Source: Azospirillaceae bacterium
GTDB taxonomy: Bacteria > Pseudomonadota > Alphaproteobacteria > Azospirillales > Azospirillaceae
Direction: 5' to 3'
NCBI GenBank assembly: GCA_028283825.1
Contig: JAPWJW010000003.1
Coordinates: 620,001 to 684,000, forward strand
Length of the DNA stretch: 64,000 nt
Shown here: piece after piece, positions 50,103 through 59,758 of the stretch
Position numbering within the stretch: the stretch's first letter is position 1
Layout: each line of letters begins with the position of its first letter
Translations under genes and position numbers: made by a program
The notes under the pieces: model-generated
Databases searched by the model: none
Told to the model about the DNA's origin: nothing
Seen by the model: only the letters and a program-made list of their open reading frames with translations

Positions 50103-50963
50103 TCAGCGCAGGAATTTGGTCACGGCGACCAGTTGCGCCGTATCCATCAGGGCGGGGGCATGGCCGGCGTCGGCCACCTGGAACAGCTGCGCCTTGGGCC
50201 CGCGTTCCGTCATGGCCTGCGCGATCTCCGCCGTCAGCAAATCCGACTGCAGGCCGTGGATGACCAGGGCCGGCACGCGGATCAGGTCCCACACCGGCCA
50301 CAGATCCACATCCGTCAGGGGCTGGGTCTGGAAGGCGCGGGCGATGCCGGGGTCATAGGCCAGGGTCAGGGTGCCGTCCGGCTGTGTCCAGTGGCCATGG
50401 TCGGCCATGTGCTGCCACTGCGCGTCGCTCAACGGCCCGAAGGGGGCGTGGACCAGGCTGAGGTAGCGCTTCACCTCTTCCACCGACTGGAAGGCCGGGC
50501 TGTTGCCGACGTAGGTGGCGATGCGTTCCAGCGCCGCCTTGGGCACCAGGGGCCCCACGTCGTTCAGCACCAGGCGGCTGATGGGCGTGTCGGCCTGGGC
50601 GGCCATGATCATGCCGATCAGCCCGCCCATGGAGGTGCCGACCCAATCGACCGTTTCCACGTCCAGGCGAGCCACCAGCGCCGCCATGTCGGCCAGGTAC
50701 TGGGGATAGCCATAGAGATCCGGGTTGGCCAGCCGGCCGCTTTTCCCCCGTCCCACCACATCGGGGCAGACCACGCGTGCGCCCAGCGCGTCGGCCAGGT
50801 GGGCCGCCAGCACGTCGAAGTCGCGGCCGTTGCGCGTCAGGCCGTGGCAGCAGACGATGGTCCGGGAAAAGGGAACGTGGACGGGAAGCCACTGCGTGTA
50901 GGCCACGCGGTGGAAACCCAGGGCGGAGAGCCCCCGAAGGGTGTGTTCGGTCATGGTCGCCAT
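50103..50963 (-). CDS. alpha/beta hydrolase
   Basis: A 286-residue hydrolase: VCCHGLTRNGRDFDVLA (oxyanion region), DVVGRGKSGR, nucleophile elbow DWVGTSMGGLIGM, and the late HGLQSDLLTAE and DAGHAPALMD blocks with acid and His. Typical of carboxyl-ester or C-C hydrolases. The next gene (YheT-type) begins 2 bp beyond its stop, so the two are one unit. Confidence 0.87.
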   Translation of the reverse strand: MATMTEHTLRGLSALGFHRVAYTQWLPVHVPFSRTIVCCHGLTRNGRDFDVLAAHLADALGARVVCPDVVGRGKSGRLANPDLYGYPQYLADMAALVARLDVETVDWVGTSMGGLIGMIMAAQADTPISRLVLNDVGPLVPKAALERIATYVGNSPAFQSVEEVKRYLSLVHAPFGPLSDAQWQHMADHGHWTQPDGTLTLAYDPGIARAFQTQPLTDVDLWPVWDLIRVPALVIHGLQSDLLTAEIAQAMTERGPKAQLFQVADAGHAPALMDTAQLVAVTKFLR

Positions 50964-51134
50964 GTCTCCACCGATACCATGGCGGCGCCGGCCTAAAAAC
51001 CCCTCCCCTTGGCATCGACCGTCCGGGCGACCATATGGCGGCCGAAACCGGCGACAATTTAGGATCTGTCGCGCCGGCCCCCGGGGCGGTTACACTCAGT
51101 CCGCTTCAGGATTAAAGGTTAAGGGGATAGCGGC

Positions 51135-52265
51135 TTGGCCAGCTCAGGTGACGAGAAGGCACCCATCATCATCAAGAAGGTGAACAAGGGCGGCGAAGGG
51201 CACCATGGCGGCGCCTGGAAGGTGGCCTATGCCGACTTCGTCACCGCCATGATGGCCTTCTTCCTGCTGCTGTGGCTGCTGAGCGTGACCACGGCGGAAC
51301 AGAAGCTGGGCCTGGCCGACTATTTCAGCCCCGCGACCCCGTCCAAGCAGGAAAGCGGTGCCGGCGGCGTGCTGGGCGGCAAGACCATCACGGTCAACGG
51401 TGCCGCCATGAACAACAGCTCCCCCACCTCCATGGCCGTGCCCCTGCCCTCCCGCCCCCAGGCCGCCAACGCCATGGAGTCGGTGGAAGACGCGGAAGAG
51501 GCGGCCCCCGGCAAACCCGATGGCCAGGGCGACAAGAGTGCGGGTGACAGCGATGAGACCGGCAGCAAGGGCAGCGACGGCAGCCAGCCCGGCGGCGGCC
51601 GGCTGGACATGGACAAGAACGGCGACGGCAAGGTCGACGAAAAGGAACTGAAGGCCGCGATGGCCCAGCATGAGGAACAGCAGTTCAAGGAGATCGAGAA
51701 GGAGGTCAGGCAGGCCATCCAGCAGGTCCCCGAACTGAAGGACCTGCAGCAGAACGTCATCATGCAGCGCACGCCGGAGGGCGAACGGCTGAACCTGGTG
51801 GACCAGGACGGCTATTCCATGTTCCCGTCGGGCAGCGCCAAGATGAACGCGCAGACGGCGCAACTGCTGTCACTGGTGGCCCAGGCCGTGGCCAAGATCC
51901 CCAACAAGGTGTCGATCACCGGCCATACCGACAACACGCCCTTCCCCTCGGGTGGCAACTACGGCAATTGGGAACTGTCGTCCGACCGCGCCAATGCCAC
52001 CCGCCGCGCCCTGGCCGCCGCCGGCGTGGATGAGGGGCGCATCGCCTCCGTCGTCGGGCTGTCGGACCGCGACCCGCTGTTCCCCGACGATCCAAAATCG
52101 CCGCGCAACCGGCGCATCAGCATCACCGTGCTGCGCGAGCATCCGCTGACGGATGGCACCGGCGCGCAGCCGGCAAGCACGCCCGCCGGCACCAAGGTGA
52201 CGCCCGGCGGCACCCCCGTCCCGCCGCCCCCGCCCTCGGTCAGCAGCAAGCCGGACGGGCATTGA
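51135..52265 (+). CDS. motB: flagellar motor stator protein MotB with an EF-hand-like insert
   Basis: A 376-residue protein. The N-terminus WKVAYADFVTAMMAFFLLLWLLSV carries the plug helix and the proton-path Asp34. A long low-complexity linker (about 75-155) contains a perfect EF-hand loop, D160-KNGDGKVDEKE171, then the OmpA-C peptidoglycan-binding domain (about 215-335: FPSGSAKMNAQ...ITGHTDNTPF...LSSDRANATRRALAAAGV). A Pro-rich tail ends it. The start is TTG after AAGGGGA. No motA is adjacent in the window. The EF-hand is rare in MotB and may make the stator calcium-responsive. Confidence 0.93.
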   Translation: MASSGDEKAPIIIKKVNKGGEGHHGGAWKVAYADFVTAMMAFFLLLWLLSVTTAEQKLGLADYFSPATPSKQESGAGGVLGGKTITVNGAAMNNSSPTSMAVPLPSRPQAANAMESVEDAEEAAPGKPDGQGDKSAGDSDETGSKGSDGSQPGGGRLDMDKNGDGKVDEKELKAAMAQHEEQQFKEIEKEVRQAIQQVPELKDLQQNVIMQRTPEGERLNLVDQDGYSMFPSGSAKMNAQTAQLLSLVAQAVAKIPNKVSITGHTDNTPFPSGGNYGNWELSSDRANATRRALAAAGVDEGRIASVVGLSDRDPLFPDDPKSPRNRRISITVLREHPLTDGTGAQPASTPAGTKVTPGGTPVPPPPPSVSSKPDGH

Positions 52266-52432
52266 GGACAGGCTTCTGACCGGGTGACTACCTCCGAAGG
52301 GAATGCGGCTGGCTTGGGCCTACACCTCTCGGTAAAGTTTATCCGCGTATGAGTTCAAGGTATTGTCGTCAGGCCGTTCAGTCTTCCGTGGCCCAGTCTT
52401 GCATGGCGCGGGTCCTTCCCAGAAAGGCGCGG

Positions 52433-53167
52433 ATGTCCGTCATCCCCCCCCACTCCCGGCCGTTGCAGCAGTTCTACCGCTCCGGCCCCATGCCCTGCCC
52501 CTACCTGCCGGGACGGATGGAGCGCAAGCTGTTCACCCGCCTGGTGGGACAGCAGGCGGCCGGGGTCAATTCCGCCCTGTCCCGCGCCGGCTTCCGCCGC
52601 AGCCATGACATCGTCTATCGCCCCGTCTGTTCCGGCTGCGCCGCTTGCGTGCCGGTGCGCATCCCGGTGGCGGGGTTCACGCCCAACAAGACCATGCGCC
52701 GGATCCTGCGCGCCAACAGCGACCTGTCGGTGGAGGTACAGCCGGCCACGGCCACAGCGGAACAGTTCCAGCTGTTCGCCAGCTATCAGGCCGCGCGCCA
52801 CAGCGACAGCGACATGAGCCGCATGGGCATGACCGACTATGCCGCCATGATCGAGGAGGGACAGGTCGATGCCCGCCTCTATACCCTGCGCGATGCGGCC
52901 GGTACCCTGACGGGCGTCATCCTGACCGACCGGCTGGATGACGGCTATTCCGCCGTCTACAGCTTCTACAATCCCGACCTGCCCGAGCGCAGCCTGGGCA
53001 CCTACCTGATCCTGTCACTGGTGGAACAGGCCCGGCGCGAGGGCCTGCCCCACGTCTATCTGGGCTATTGGATCGAGGGCAGCCGCAAGATGGACTACAA
53101 GCGCCGCTTCCAGCCACTGGAAGCGCTGGGCCGCGACGGCTGGGTCCCGCTGGGGCCTATGCCCTGA
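52433..53167 (+). CDS. bpt: aspartate/glutamate leucyltransferase (N-end rule aminoacyl-tRNA-protein transferase)
   Basis: A 244-residue transferase adding Leu to N-terminal Asp/Glu. N-terminal Cys motif (CPYLPGRMERKLF), the ACVPVRIPV block with CSGCAAC, and the C-terminal catalytic part (GTYLILSLVEQARR, YLGYWIEGSRKMDYKRRFQPLE read in parts) are present. Products are ClpS-ClpAP substrates; clpS-clpA also lie in this window. The ATG at 52433 follows AGAAAGG. Confidence 0.93.
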   Translation: MSVIPPHSRPLQQFYRSGPMPCPYLPGRMERKLFTRLVGQQAAGVNSALSRAGFRRSHDIVYRPVCSGCAACVPVRIPVAGFTPNKTMRRILRANSDLSVEVQPATATAEQFQLFASYQAARHSDSDMSRMGMTDYAAMIEEGQVDARLYTLRDAAGTLTGVILTDRLDDGYSAVYSFYNPDLPERSLGTYLILSLVEQARREGLPHVYLGYWIEGSRKMDYKRRFQPLEALGRDGWVPLGPMP

Positions 53168-53347
53168 AATCTGCCAAATTCATTGCATAAAGCAAAGGCG
53201 CCCTTTCATTCTGCAAGGACGCGGCCGAGTCCCGACCGCTAAAACCCCGGCCATTCACGGCATGTATATTGCGTTGCCGTGACAGTCCGGCAATCGGCGC
53301 CCTGGGTGGGCGTCCGTCCCGGTGTGTCTTGAGGTGCGCCCCGTCCG

Positions 53348-53812
53348 ATGCGTGCGGCCAGCGGCTACGTCCGCCCTGCCCTTTTGGCCTTGTTACTGAC
53401 CCTGCCGGCCCTGCGCCCGGCGGCGGCGCTGGATATTGGCGTGCGCGGGGTGGTGGAAACCAACTGCTTCGTCTCGGTCTCAACCGAGGAGACCAGCCTG
53501 TCGACCCAGGGCGGCGACGTCCTGCTGGGTGATTTGGGGGAACGCTGCAACGCGGCTGCCGGTTACACCGTGGTGCTGTCGTCCGTCAACGGCGGCGCCC
53601 TGATGGACCGTCAGGGCGACAAGATCCCCTACACCATTTCCTATGACCAGATGGACGGCCGCCCTTTGAGCGAACCGCAAGTGATCAACCGCCTGGACCC
53701 GCAGACGGAACTGCGCATCAGTTCCATCCTGCTGCGCATGCCGGGACAACGGGTGGTGGGCACCGGCGGCTTCTACAGCGACACCGTCACCATCACCGTC
53801 CGGGCGCGCTGA
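53348..53812 (+). CDS. secreted spore-coat-U-like (SCPU) protein
   Basis: A 154-residue exported protein: signal peptide (LLALLLTLPALRPAAA), a Cys pair around VVETNCFVSVS and LGERCNAAAGYTVVLSS, and a C-terminal GGFYSDTVTITVRAR, the typical SCPU/CsuA-B strand end. Such proteins are usher-pathway pilins, but no usher or chaperone is adjacent, so it may act as a single secreted protein. A structured repeat follows directly. Confidence 0.75.
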   Translation: MRAASGYVRPALLALLLTLPALRPAAALDIGVRGVVETNCFVSVSTEETSLSTQGGDVLLGDLGERCNAAAGYTVVLSSVNGGALMDRQGDKIPYTISYDQMDGRPLSEPQVINRLDPQTELRISSILLRMPGQRVVGTGGFYSDTVTITVRAR

Positions 53813-53820
53813 CACCTATA

Positions 53821-53992
53821 TACCAGCGGCACGAGATTTAACTTGTGCCGCTGTAGCCCGCGACTGCGGGCGCCGGAGCTTTCCGGGAAGCGTAGCGGAC
53901 CGGAAAGCGAGGATCAGCCAAGCCAGCGGATGCTGGCGCCCGGCGCGTGAGGGGACATTTGAACGGTCACGTTCAAATGTCGCGCATAAGAA
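53821..53992 (+). repeat. structured interspersed repeat, copy B
   Basis: Same element as copy A: AGCGGCACGAG hairpin with one G-T pair (53825-53852), GCCCGC-GACT-GCGGGC, TTTCCGG paired with CCGGAAA, GCCAGC-GGAT-GCTGGC, and the CATTTGAACG palindrome. It begins 8 bp after a stop codon and lies between the convergent SCPU-like gene and parC. Confidence 0.8.
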
Positions 53993-54027
53993 AAACGCCG
54001 GCCCTTGGTGGTGCCGGCGTCTCTCGA

Positions 54028-56281
54028 TCAGAACTTGTTGTTCTTGGGGAAACCGTTGGGCGGGATCTTGCCGATGGAGCCGCGCGCGCCGCGCCAGCCC
54101 GACAGGTCGGTTTCCACCCGGGTGCGCTCGCCACTGCCGCCCATCTTCCACGACAGGCCCTTGGCGGCCTCGAACACGGAGATGTCGGACAGGCTGGCGT
54201 CCTTGTACTTCTGCAGGGCCACACCCTTGCCGCGCACCATGACGGGCAATTCCTCCAGCGCGAAGACCAGCAGTTTACGGTTGTTGCCGATGACGGCGAT
54301 GGTGTCGCCCTCCACCGGTATGCAGACCAGCGCCGTGGTGCCGTCGCCGACGTTCAGCACCTGCTTGCCCGACCGGGTCTGGGCCACCACCTCGTCCGTC
54401 TCCACCTGGAAACCACGGCCGTCGCTGGACGCCACGATCAGGCGTTTGCCCGGACGATAGGGCATCAGGGTGACGATGTCGGCATCGCCCAGATCCACCA
54501 TCAGGCGCACGGGCTCGCCAAAGCCGCGACCGCGCGGCAGGCGGTCCACGCCGATGGTGTGGAACTTGCCGGTGCTGGAGAAGACCAGCAGCTTGTCCGT
54601 CGTCTCGGCGTGCAGGACGAACCGTTCGCCGTCGCCCTCCTTGTACTTGGCCTCCGCCGTCTCGGCCGGCGGCAGATGGCCCTTCACCGCGCGGACCCAG
54701 CCCTTTTCCGACAGGAAAACGGTGACCGACTCACGCTCGATCATCGCCTCGACCGGCACCACCACGTCGGTGGGCGTATCGCCGATGGACGTGCGCCGCG
54801 CGCCCAGTTCGGTCGCCTGGCCGAACTTCTTCTTGGTGGCCGCCACTTCGGCGGCGATGGCCGACCAGCGTTTGTCCTCGTCATCCAACAGGGACAGCAG
54901 GTCCGTCCGCTCAGCCGACAGGCCGTCGTGCTCCTTGCGGATTTCCATCTCTTCCAGCTTGCGCAAACTGCGCAGGCGCATGTTCAGGATGGCTTCGGCC
55001 TGCACGTCGGTCAGGCCGAAGGTCTTCATCAGTTGAACCTTGGGCTCATCCTCCTCGCGGATGATGCGGATGACCTCATCCAGGTTCAGGTAGGCGATGA
55101 GGTAGCCGCCCAGCACCTCCAGCCTATGATCGATCTTGCCCAGGCGGTGGCGGGAACGGCGGACCAGCACGACGTTGCGATGGTCCAGGTAAGCCCGCAG
55201 CACCTCATGCAGGGTCATGACGCGCGGCACCTGGTCGGCGTCCAGCACGTTCATGTTCAGGGGGAATCGCACTTCCAGGTCGGTGTTGCGGAACAGTTGT
55301 TCCATCAGCACCGCCGGATCGACGTTGCGGCTCTTGGGCACCAGCACCAGCCGCACATCCTCCGCCGATTCGTCGCGCACGTCTTCCAGCAGGGGCAGCT
55401 TACGCTCCGCCAGCAGTTCGGCGATCTTCTCCACCAGGCGCGACTTCTGCACCTGATAGGGCATGTGGGTGACGACGATCTGCCAGGTGCCCTGGGCCAG
55501 CTTCTCCGTTTCCCACTTGGCCCGCAGGCGGAAGCCGCCGCGGCCGGTGCGATAGGCCTCCCGCACGGCATCCCGGCTTTCCACCAGCACGCCGCCGGTG
55601 GGGAAGTCGGGCCCCGGCATCAGGGTCACCAGCTCATCCACCGTCACCGGGCGGCGCCGATCCTCCGGCACCAGCAGTTCGCGGTCGATGATCAGGCTGA
55701 GGGCGTCGCAGATCTCGCCGGCGTTGTGCGGCGGGATGCTGGTGGCCATGCCCACGGCGATACCGGCCGACCCGTTGGCCAGCAGGTTGGGAAAGGCCGA
55801 CGGCAGCACCACCGGTTCCTCGCCATCACCGTCGTAGGTGGCGCGCAGATCGACCGCGTCCTCGTCGATGCCGTCCAGCAGGGCCTTGGCCACCTCCGTC
55901 AGGCGGGCCTCGGTGTATCGCATGGCGGCGGCGTTATCGCCGTCGATGTTGCCGAAATTGCCCTGGCCCTGGACCAGGGGATAACGCGCGGCAAACTCCT
56001 GCGCCAGGCGCACCAGCGCGTCGTAGACCGAACTGTCACCCATGGGGATGGAACTTGCCGATCACGTCACCGACCACGCGCGCTGACTTCTTGGGCGGCG
56101 TGGTGGGTTCCAGCTTCAGCTGGCTCATGGCGAACAGCAGGCGGCGGTGCACCGGCTTCAGCCCGTCGCGCACATCAGGCAGCGACCGCGACACGATGGT
56201 CGACAGGGCATAGGACAGGTAACGCTCGCCCAGCGCATCGGCCAGGGGCTTATCGAGGATCTCGGTGGCGGCATCGGTCAT
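54028..56281 (-). CDS. parC: DNA topoisomerase IV subunit A, frameshifted as read
   Basis: A type II topoisomerase A subunit of about 750 residues split into two frames. Codons from 56281 read through [14 protein letters not shown] to ...GKFHPHG and stop at 56036; the next frame continues [15 protein letters not shown] exactly where the family requires. One extra base in the GGG run at 56039-56041 (coding-strand GGG where GG restores HPHGDSSVYD) explains the break. The catalytic Tyr region ([11 protein letters not shown]), the coiled-coil gate and a C-terminal beta-pinwheel are otherwise intact, ending GFPKNNKF. Since parC is essential, an assembly error is the likely cause. Confidence 0.9.
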
Positions 56282-56341
56282 GATGCGGGGACACTACCAG
56301 ATATGGTGCGGCGATTGCCAGTACGCCCAGCCATAGGACGG

Positions 56342-56480
56342 AGGCGAGCATCAGACCCCCAGTCTGGGGCTCGCCTTTAGGCCGCAACTGCGGCCGCCGG
56401 AGCTTTCCGGGGAACGTCAGTGGACCGGAAAGTGAGGACGAGGCAAGCCGCCGGACGGCGGCGCCCGCCGCTTGAGGGAA
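56342..56480 (+). repeat. structured interspersed repeat, copy C
   Basis: Same element: AGGCGAGC/GCTCGCCT hairpin (56342-56376), GGCCGC-AACT-GCGGCC, TTTCCGG paired with CCGGAAA, GCCGCC-GGAC-GGCGGC, ending GCTTGAGGG. It lacks the CATTTGAACG palindrome. It lies between the recO stop and the parC start. The first hairpin loop holds a 16-nt match to the tRNA-Pro anticodon arm. Confidence 0.75.
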
Positions 56481-56485
56481 AAGAT

Positions 56486-57262
56486 TTAGGCGTCTGGCGC
56501 AAGCGATTCCGGTGCCGTCAGGCCGTTGATCCGCAGGTATCGCTCCACCAGGCGCTCCCGCGCCGATGGCACCTCGGCATGGCGCTGGGCGAAGACATGG
56601 CGTTCCAGGAAATAACCGGTCAGGCGCAGGCCGGCGGCCACATCCTCCTCCCCACCCCCGCTGAAGCCCAGGCCGATCAGGAAGCCCGGCAGGGGCAGCA
56701 GGCGGTCGCGGAACGGTTCCCCCGCCGACAGCGACACGGCCCGGCCGGTGCGGGGGCTGACATAGGCCAGGTGGTCGTTGCCGTTGCCCGCCGGCTGCCC
56801 GGTGGAGGCGCAGCGGCTGAGGTCCAGGCCGAAGCCCACCTCCTCCAGCAACCCCATCTCCCACCGCACATAGATGGCCGGCCAGATGTCCAGTTCTAGG
56901 GCCGAGAATAGGGCGATGCTGGCGTCATACAGGCCCGGGTGCGCCTCCCGCTCCGCCAGCATGGCATCCATCAGGGCGGTGACGGCGATAATGGCCGCCA
57001 GGCGCAGGGGATCGTCCAGGTAAAGGCCGGCGGGGCTGCGCACCGGTTCCAGCGTCCAGTTCCCCAGCTGGTCGGCGGTGCGGGCGCGCCAGCGGGCGCT
57101 GACCTGGGCACCCGGTTCCAGCATGCCGCGATGGCGCGACGACTGCCCGCCATGCAGCACCCCGGCATGCCGGCCATGGTCACGGGTCAACACCACCACC
57201 AGCGCGGCGGTATCGCCGAACGGGCGGGCCGAGAGCACGATGCCGTCGTCGGTCCATTCCAT
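56486..57262 (-). CDS. recO: DNA repair protein RecO
   Basis: A 258-residue recombination mediator. It begins MEWTDDGIVLSARPFGDTA, as typical for alphaproteobacteria, with the OB-fold HAGVLHGGQSSRHRGMLEPGAQV, then a helical domain (FGLDLSRCASTG, YLRINGL). It loads RecA at single-strand gaps with RecR. parC lies immediately downstream on the same strand. Confidence 0.94.
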   Translation of the reverse strand: MEWTDDGIVLSARPFGDTAALVVVLTRDHGRHAGVLHGGQSSRHRGMLEPGAQVSARWRARTADQLGNWTLEPVRSPAGLYLDDPLRLAAIIAVTALMDAMLAEREAHPGLYDASIALFSALELDIWPAIYVRWEMGLLEEVGFGLDLSRCASTGQPAGNGNDHLAYVSPRTGRAVSLSAGEPFRDRLLPLPGFLIGLGFSGGGEEDVAAGLRLTGYFLERHVFAQRHAEVPSARERLVERYLRINGLTAPESLAPDA

Positions 57263-57568
57263 GGCTTCTTTCTAGCAGAGTCCGTAGGCACCGTAGAAGC
57301 AATGACACGCCATGCGAACCCGTGACCACGCATTCGCCATTCCGGATCCTATCCATGCGCGATGCGTACAAAGACAGGCCAACGGTGTCACTCCCGCGAT
57401 TTTTGGTATAGGCTTACCGCCTGACAACACCCTCGCACCAATTTCCCAACGGGAACCGAGTGGCGCCGTGCACAGCCCCCACCCTCAAGAGGATGGCATG
57501 CCAGACAGGACGGCACAGGACGGCCGCACCCCGCCCCGCGGCGTACGGCCCGATGGGCTGCGCTCACC
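57263..57568. other. divergent intergenic region recO / GGDEF-EAL gene
   Basis: No credible gene. It should contain the recO promoter (minus) and the promoter of the PAS-GGDEF-EAL gene (plus). No distinctive motif could be fixed by eye. Confidence 0.4.
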
Positions 57569-59755
57569 ATGAGCAATCGGCCCGGCGTTTCGCTGCCCGA
57601 TTCCGAAAGACTGGCGCTGGAGCGGTACGCCCTGGCGGCCGCGGCCTCGAATGAGGGGCTGTATGATTGGGATTTGCGCACCGACCGGGTCTATTACGCC
57701 CTGTCCTGGAAGGCGCTGCTGGGCTTCGCCGACGATGAGGTCGGCACCGGTCCCGAGGAATGGCTGAACCGGGTGGATCCGGATGACCTGATCTGGCTGC
57801 AGGCGACCCTGGACGCCCAGGCCAGCGCCGGCGGCAAGCCCTTCCAGATCGAATACCGCATGACCCACCGCGAAGGCCACGTGCTGTGGATGATGTGCCG
57901 GGGCATCGTCGTGCTGGACGACGAGGGTGAACCCATCCGCATCGTCGGGTCCCAGCGTGACGTCACCGACCGGAAGAATGCCGAAGAACAGCTGCGCCTG
58001 AGTGAGGAGCGTTACGCCCTGGCCGCGCAGGGCGCCAATGACGGGCTGTGGGACTGGCAGGTGGCGACCGACCGCCTCTACCTCTCTTCCCGGGGCACCG
58101 CCATCCTGGGCATGGACGCGCATGCGCGTGCCGGCGTCGCCACCCCGCGCGTGGCGACGATTGAGGACTGGTACGCCCAGGTCCAGGCCGACGACCGGCC
58201 CCGCCTGCGCGCGGCGGTGGAAACCCACCTGGCCGGCGGCAGCACCCATCTGGAGGAAGAGGTCCGCGCCCGCCATTCCAGCGGTGCGGAACTATGGGTG
58301 CTGATCCGTGGCGTCGCCATCCGGGACGCCGACGGCGTGGCCGTCCGCATGGCCGGATCCATGTCCGACATCACGGCGCGCAAGCGGGCGGAACAGCAAC
58401 TGCTGTTCGATGCCTTCCACGACGGGCTGACCCGCCTGCCCAACCGCATGCTGCTGCTGGACCGCATCGGCCAGACGCTGGGCCGTCGCCGCCGGCCGGA
58501 TGAGGCGCAGTTCGCGGTGATGATCTTCGACATCGACCATTTCAAGACGGTCAACGACACCCTGGGCCCGCTGGCGGGGGATGAGGTGTTGTGCGCCGTG
58601 GGCCAGCGGCTGGACAGCGCCCGCCGGAACGGCGACACGGTGGCGCGCCTGGGCGCCGATGAATTCGGCATACTGATGGACGGCGTGCCGGATATGAAGA
58701 CGGCGGTGGACGTGGCCGAGCGCCTGGCCGCCGCCGTGGCCCTGCCCCTGACCCTGAAAAGCGGGCAGGAGATGGTGGTCACGGTGACCGCCGGCATCGT
58801 GCTGTCGGGCAGCGGCTACAGTGCGGCCGGTGACATGGTACGCGACGCGGGCCTGGCGATGTACCGGGCCAAGAGCGGCGGCCGCAACCGGGTGGAGATG
58901 TTCGACGACGCGCTGCGTGAACACGCCCTGGCCCGGCTGCGCCTGGAAAACGACCTGCGCCATGCGCTGGAGGCACGGCAGTTCCACCTGTTCTACCAGC
59001 CCATCGTGCGCCTCAGCGATGGCGCCGTGGCGGGGTTCGAGGCGCTGATGCGCTGGTTCCATCCCGACCGCGGCATGATCCCGCCCAGCGACTTCGTGCA
59101 CCTGGCTGAGGAAACCGGCCTGATCCTGAAGATGGGCCGCTGGGCATTGACGGAGGCGACGCGGCAATTGGCGGAATGGCAGGGCCGCTTCTCCCCCGAC
59201 CTGTTCATGAGCGTCAACGTCTCCGGCCGGCAGTTGATGGAGGATGACCTGGTGCAGGCTGTGGCCCACACCCTGGCCACCCACCGCATCACGCCCGGCA
59301 CCTTGAAGCTGGAGATCACCGAAAGCCTGCTGCTGGATGATCCCGGCCACTGCCTGGCCATCATGCAGGCGCTGAAGGACCAGGACGTGCGCCTGTCGCT
59401 GGACGATTTCGGCACCGGTTTCTCCTCCCTGAGTTACCTGCACCGCTATCCCATCGGCACGCTGAAGATCGACCGCAGCTTCGTGCGGGCCACCGGCGAG
59501 GGCGACCGCCGCAGCGCCATCGCCCGCATCATCACCCTGCTGGCCCAGGCCCTGGACCTGGAGGTCATCGCCGAGGGCATCGAGAAGCAGGCCGAGGCCG
59601 ACTTCCTGCGCAACCTGCACTGCCATTACGGCCAGGGTTATTACTTCGCCCCACCCCTGCCCAAGGAGGCGGTGGAGGAACTGATGGACGACCGCCGCCG
59701 TCGCGAGGCACTGTCGGCGGTGTCGGGAATGCGGGTACCGCTGGGACGGAGGTAG
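57569..59755 (+). CDS. PAS-PAS-GGDEF-EAL cyclic-di-GMP signalling protein
   Basis: A 728-residue cytosolic protein with two PAS/PAC units (about 15-135 and 145-285, each ending with an xTDRK/ITARK signature), a GGDEF domain (about 290-450) and an EAL domain (about 455-705). The GGDEF motif reads G362-ADEF366, a change often seen in domains that have lost or reduced cyclase activity. The EAL site is E491-ALMRW, and the DDFGTG and EGIE motifs of active phosphodiesterases are present. It therefore probably degrades c-di-GMP. No membrane segment. Confidence 0.93.
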   Translation: MSNRPGVSLPDSERLALERYALAAAASNEGLYDWDLRTDRVYYALSWKALLGFADDEVGTGPEEWLNRVDPDDLIWLQATLDAQASAGGKPFQIEYRMTHREGHVLWMMCRGIVVLDDEGEPIRIVGSQRDVTDRKNAEEQLRLSEERYALAAQGANDGLWDWQVATDRLYLSSRGTAILGMDAHARAGVATPRVATIEDWYAQVQADDRPRLRAAVETHLAGGSTHLEEEVRARHSSGAELWVLIRGVAIRDADGVAVRMAGSMSDITARKRAEQQLLFDAFHDGLTRLPNRMLLLDRIGQTLGRRRRPDEAQFAVMIFDIDHFKTVNDTLGPLAGDEVLCAVGQRLDSARRNGDTVARLGADEFGILMDGVPDMKTAVDVAERLAAAVALPLTLKSGQEMVVTVTAGIVLSGSGYSAAGDMVRDAGLAMYRAKSGGRNRVEMFDDALREHALARLRLENDLRHALEARQFHLFYQPIVRLSDGAVAGFEALMRWFHPDRGMIPPSDFVHLAEETGLILKMGRWALTEATRQLAEWQGRFSPDLFMSVNVSGRQLMEDDLVQAVAHTLATHRITPGTLKLEITESLLLDDPGHCLAIMQALKDQDVRLSLDDFGTGFSSLSYLHRYPIGTLKIDRSFVRATGEGDRRSAIARIITLLAQALDLEVIAEGIEKQAEADFLRNLHCHYGQGYYFAPPLPKEAVEELMDDRRRREALSAVSGMRVPLGRR

Positions 59756-59758
59756 GGA

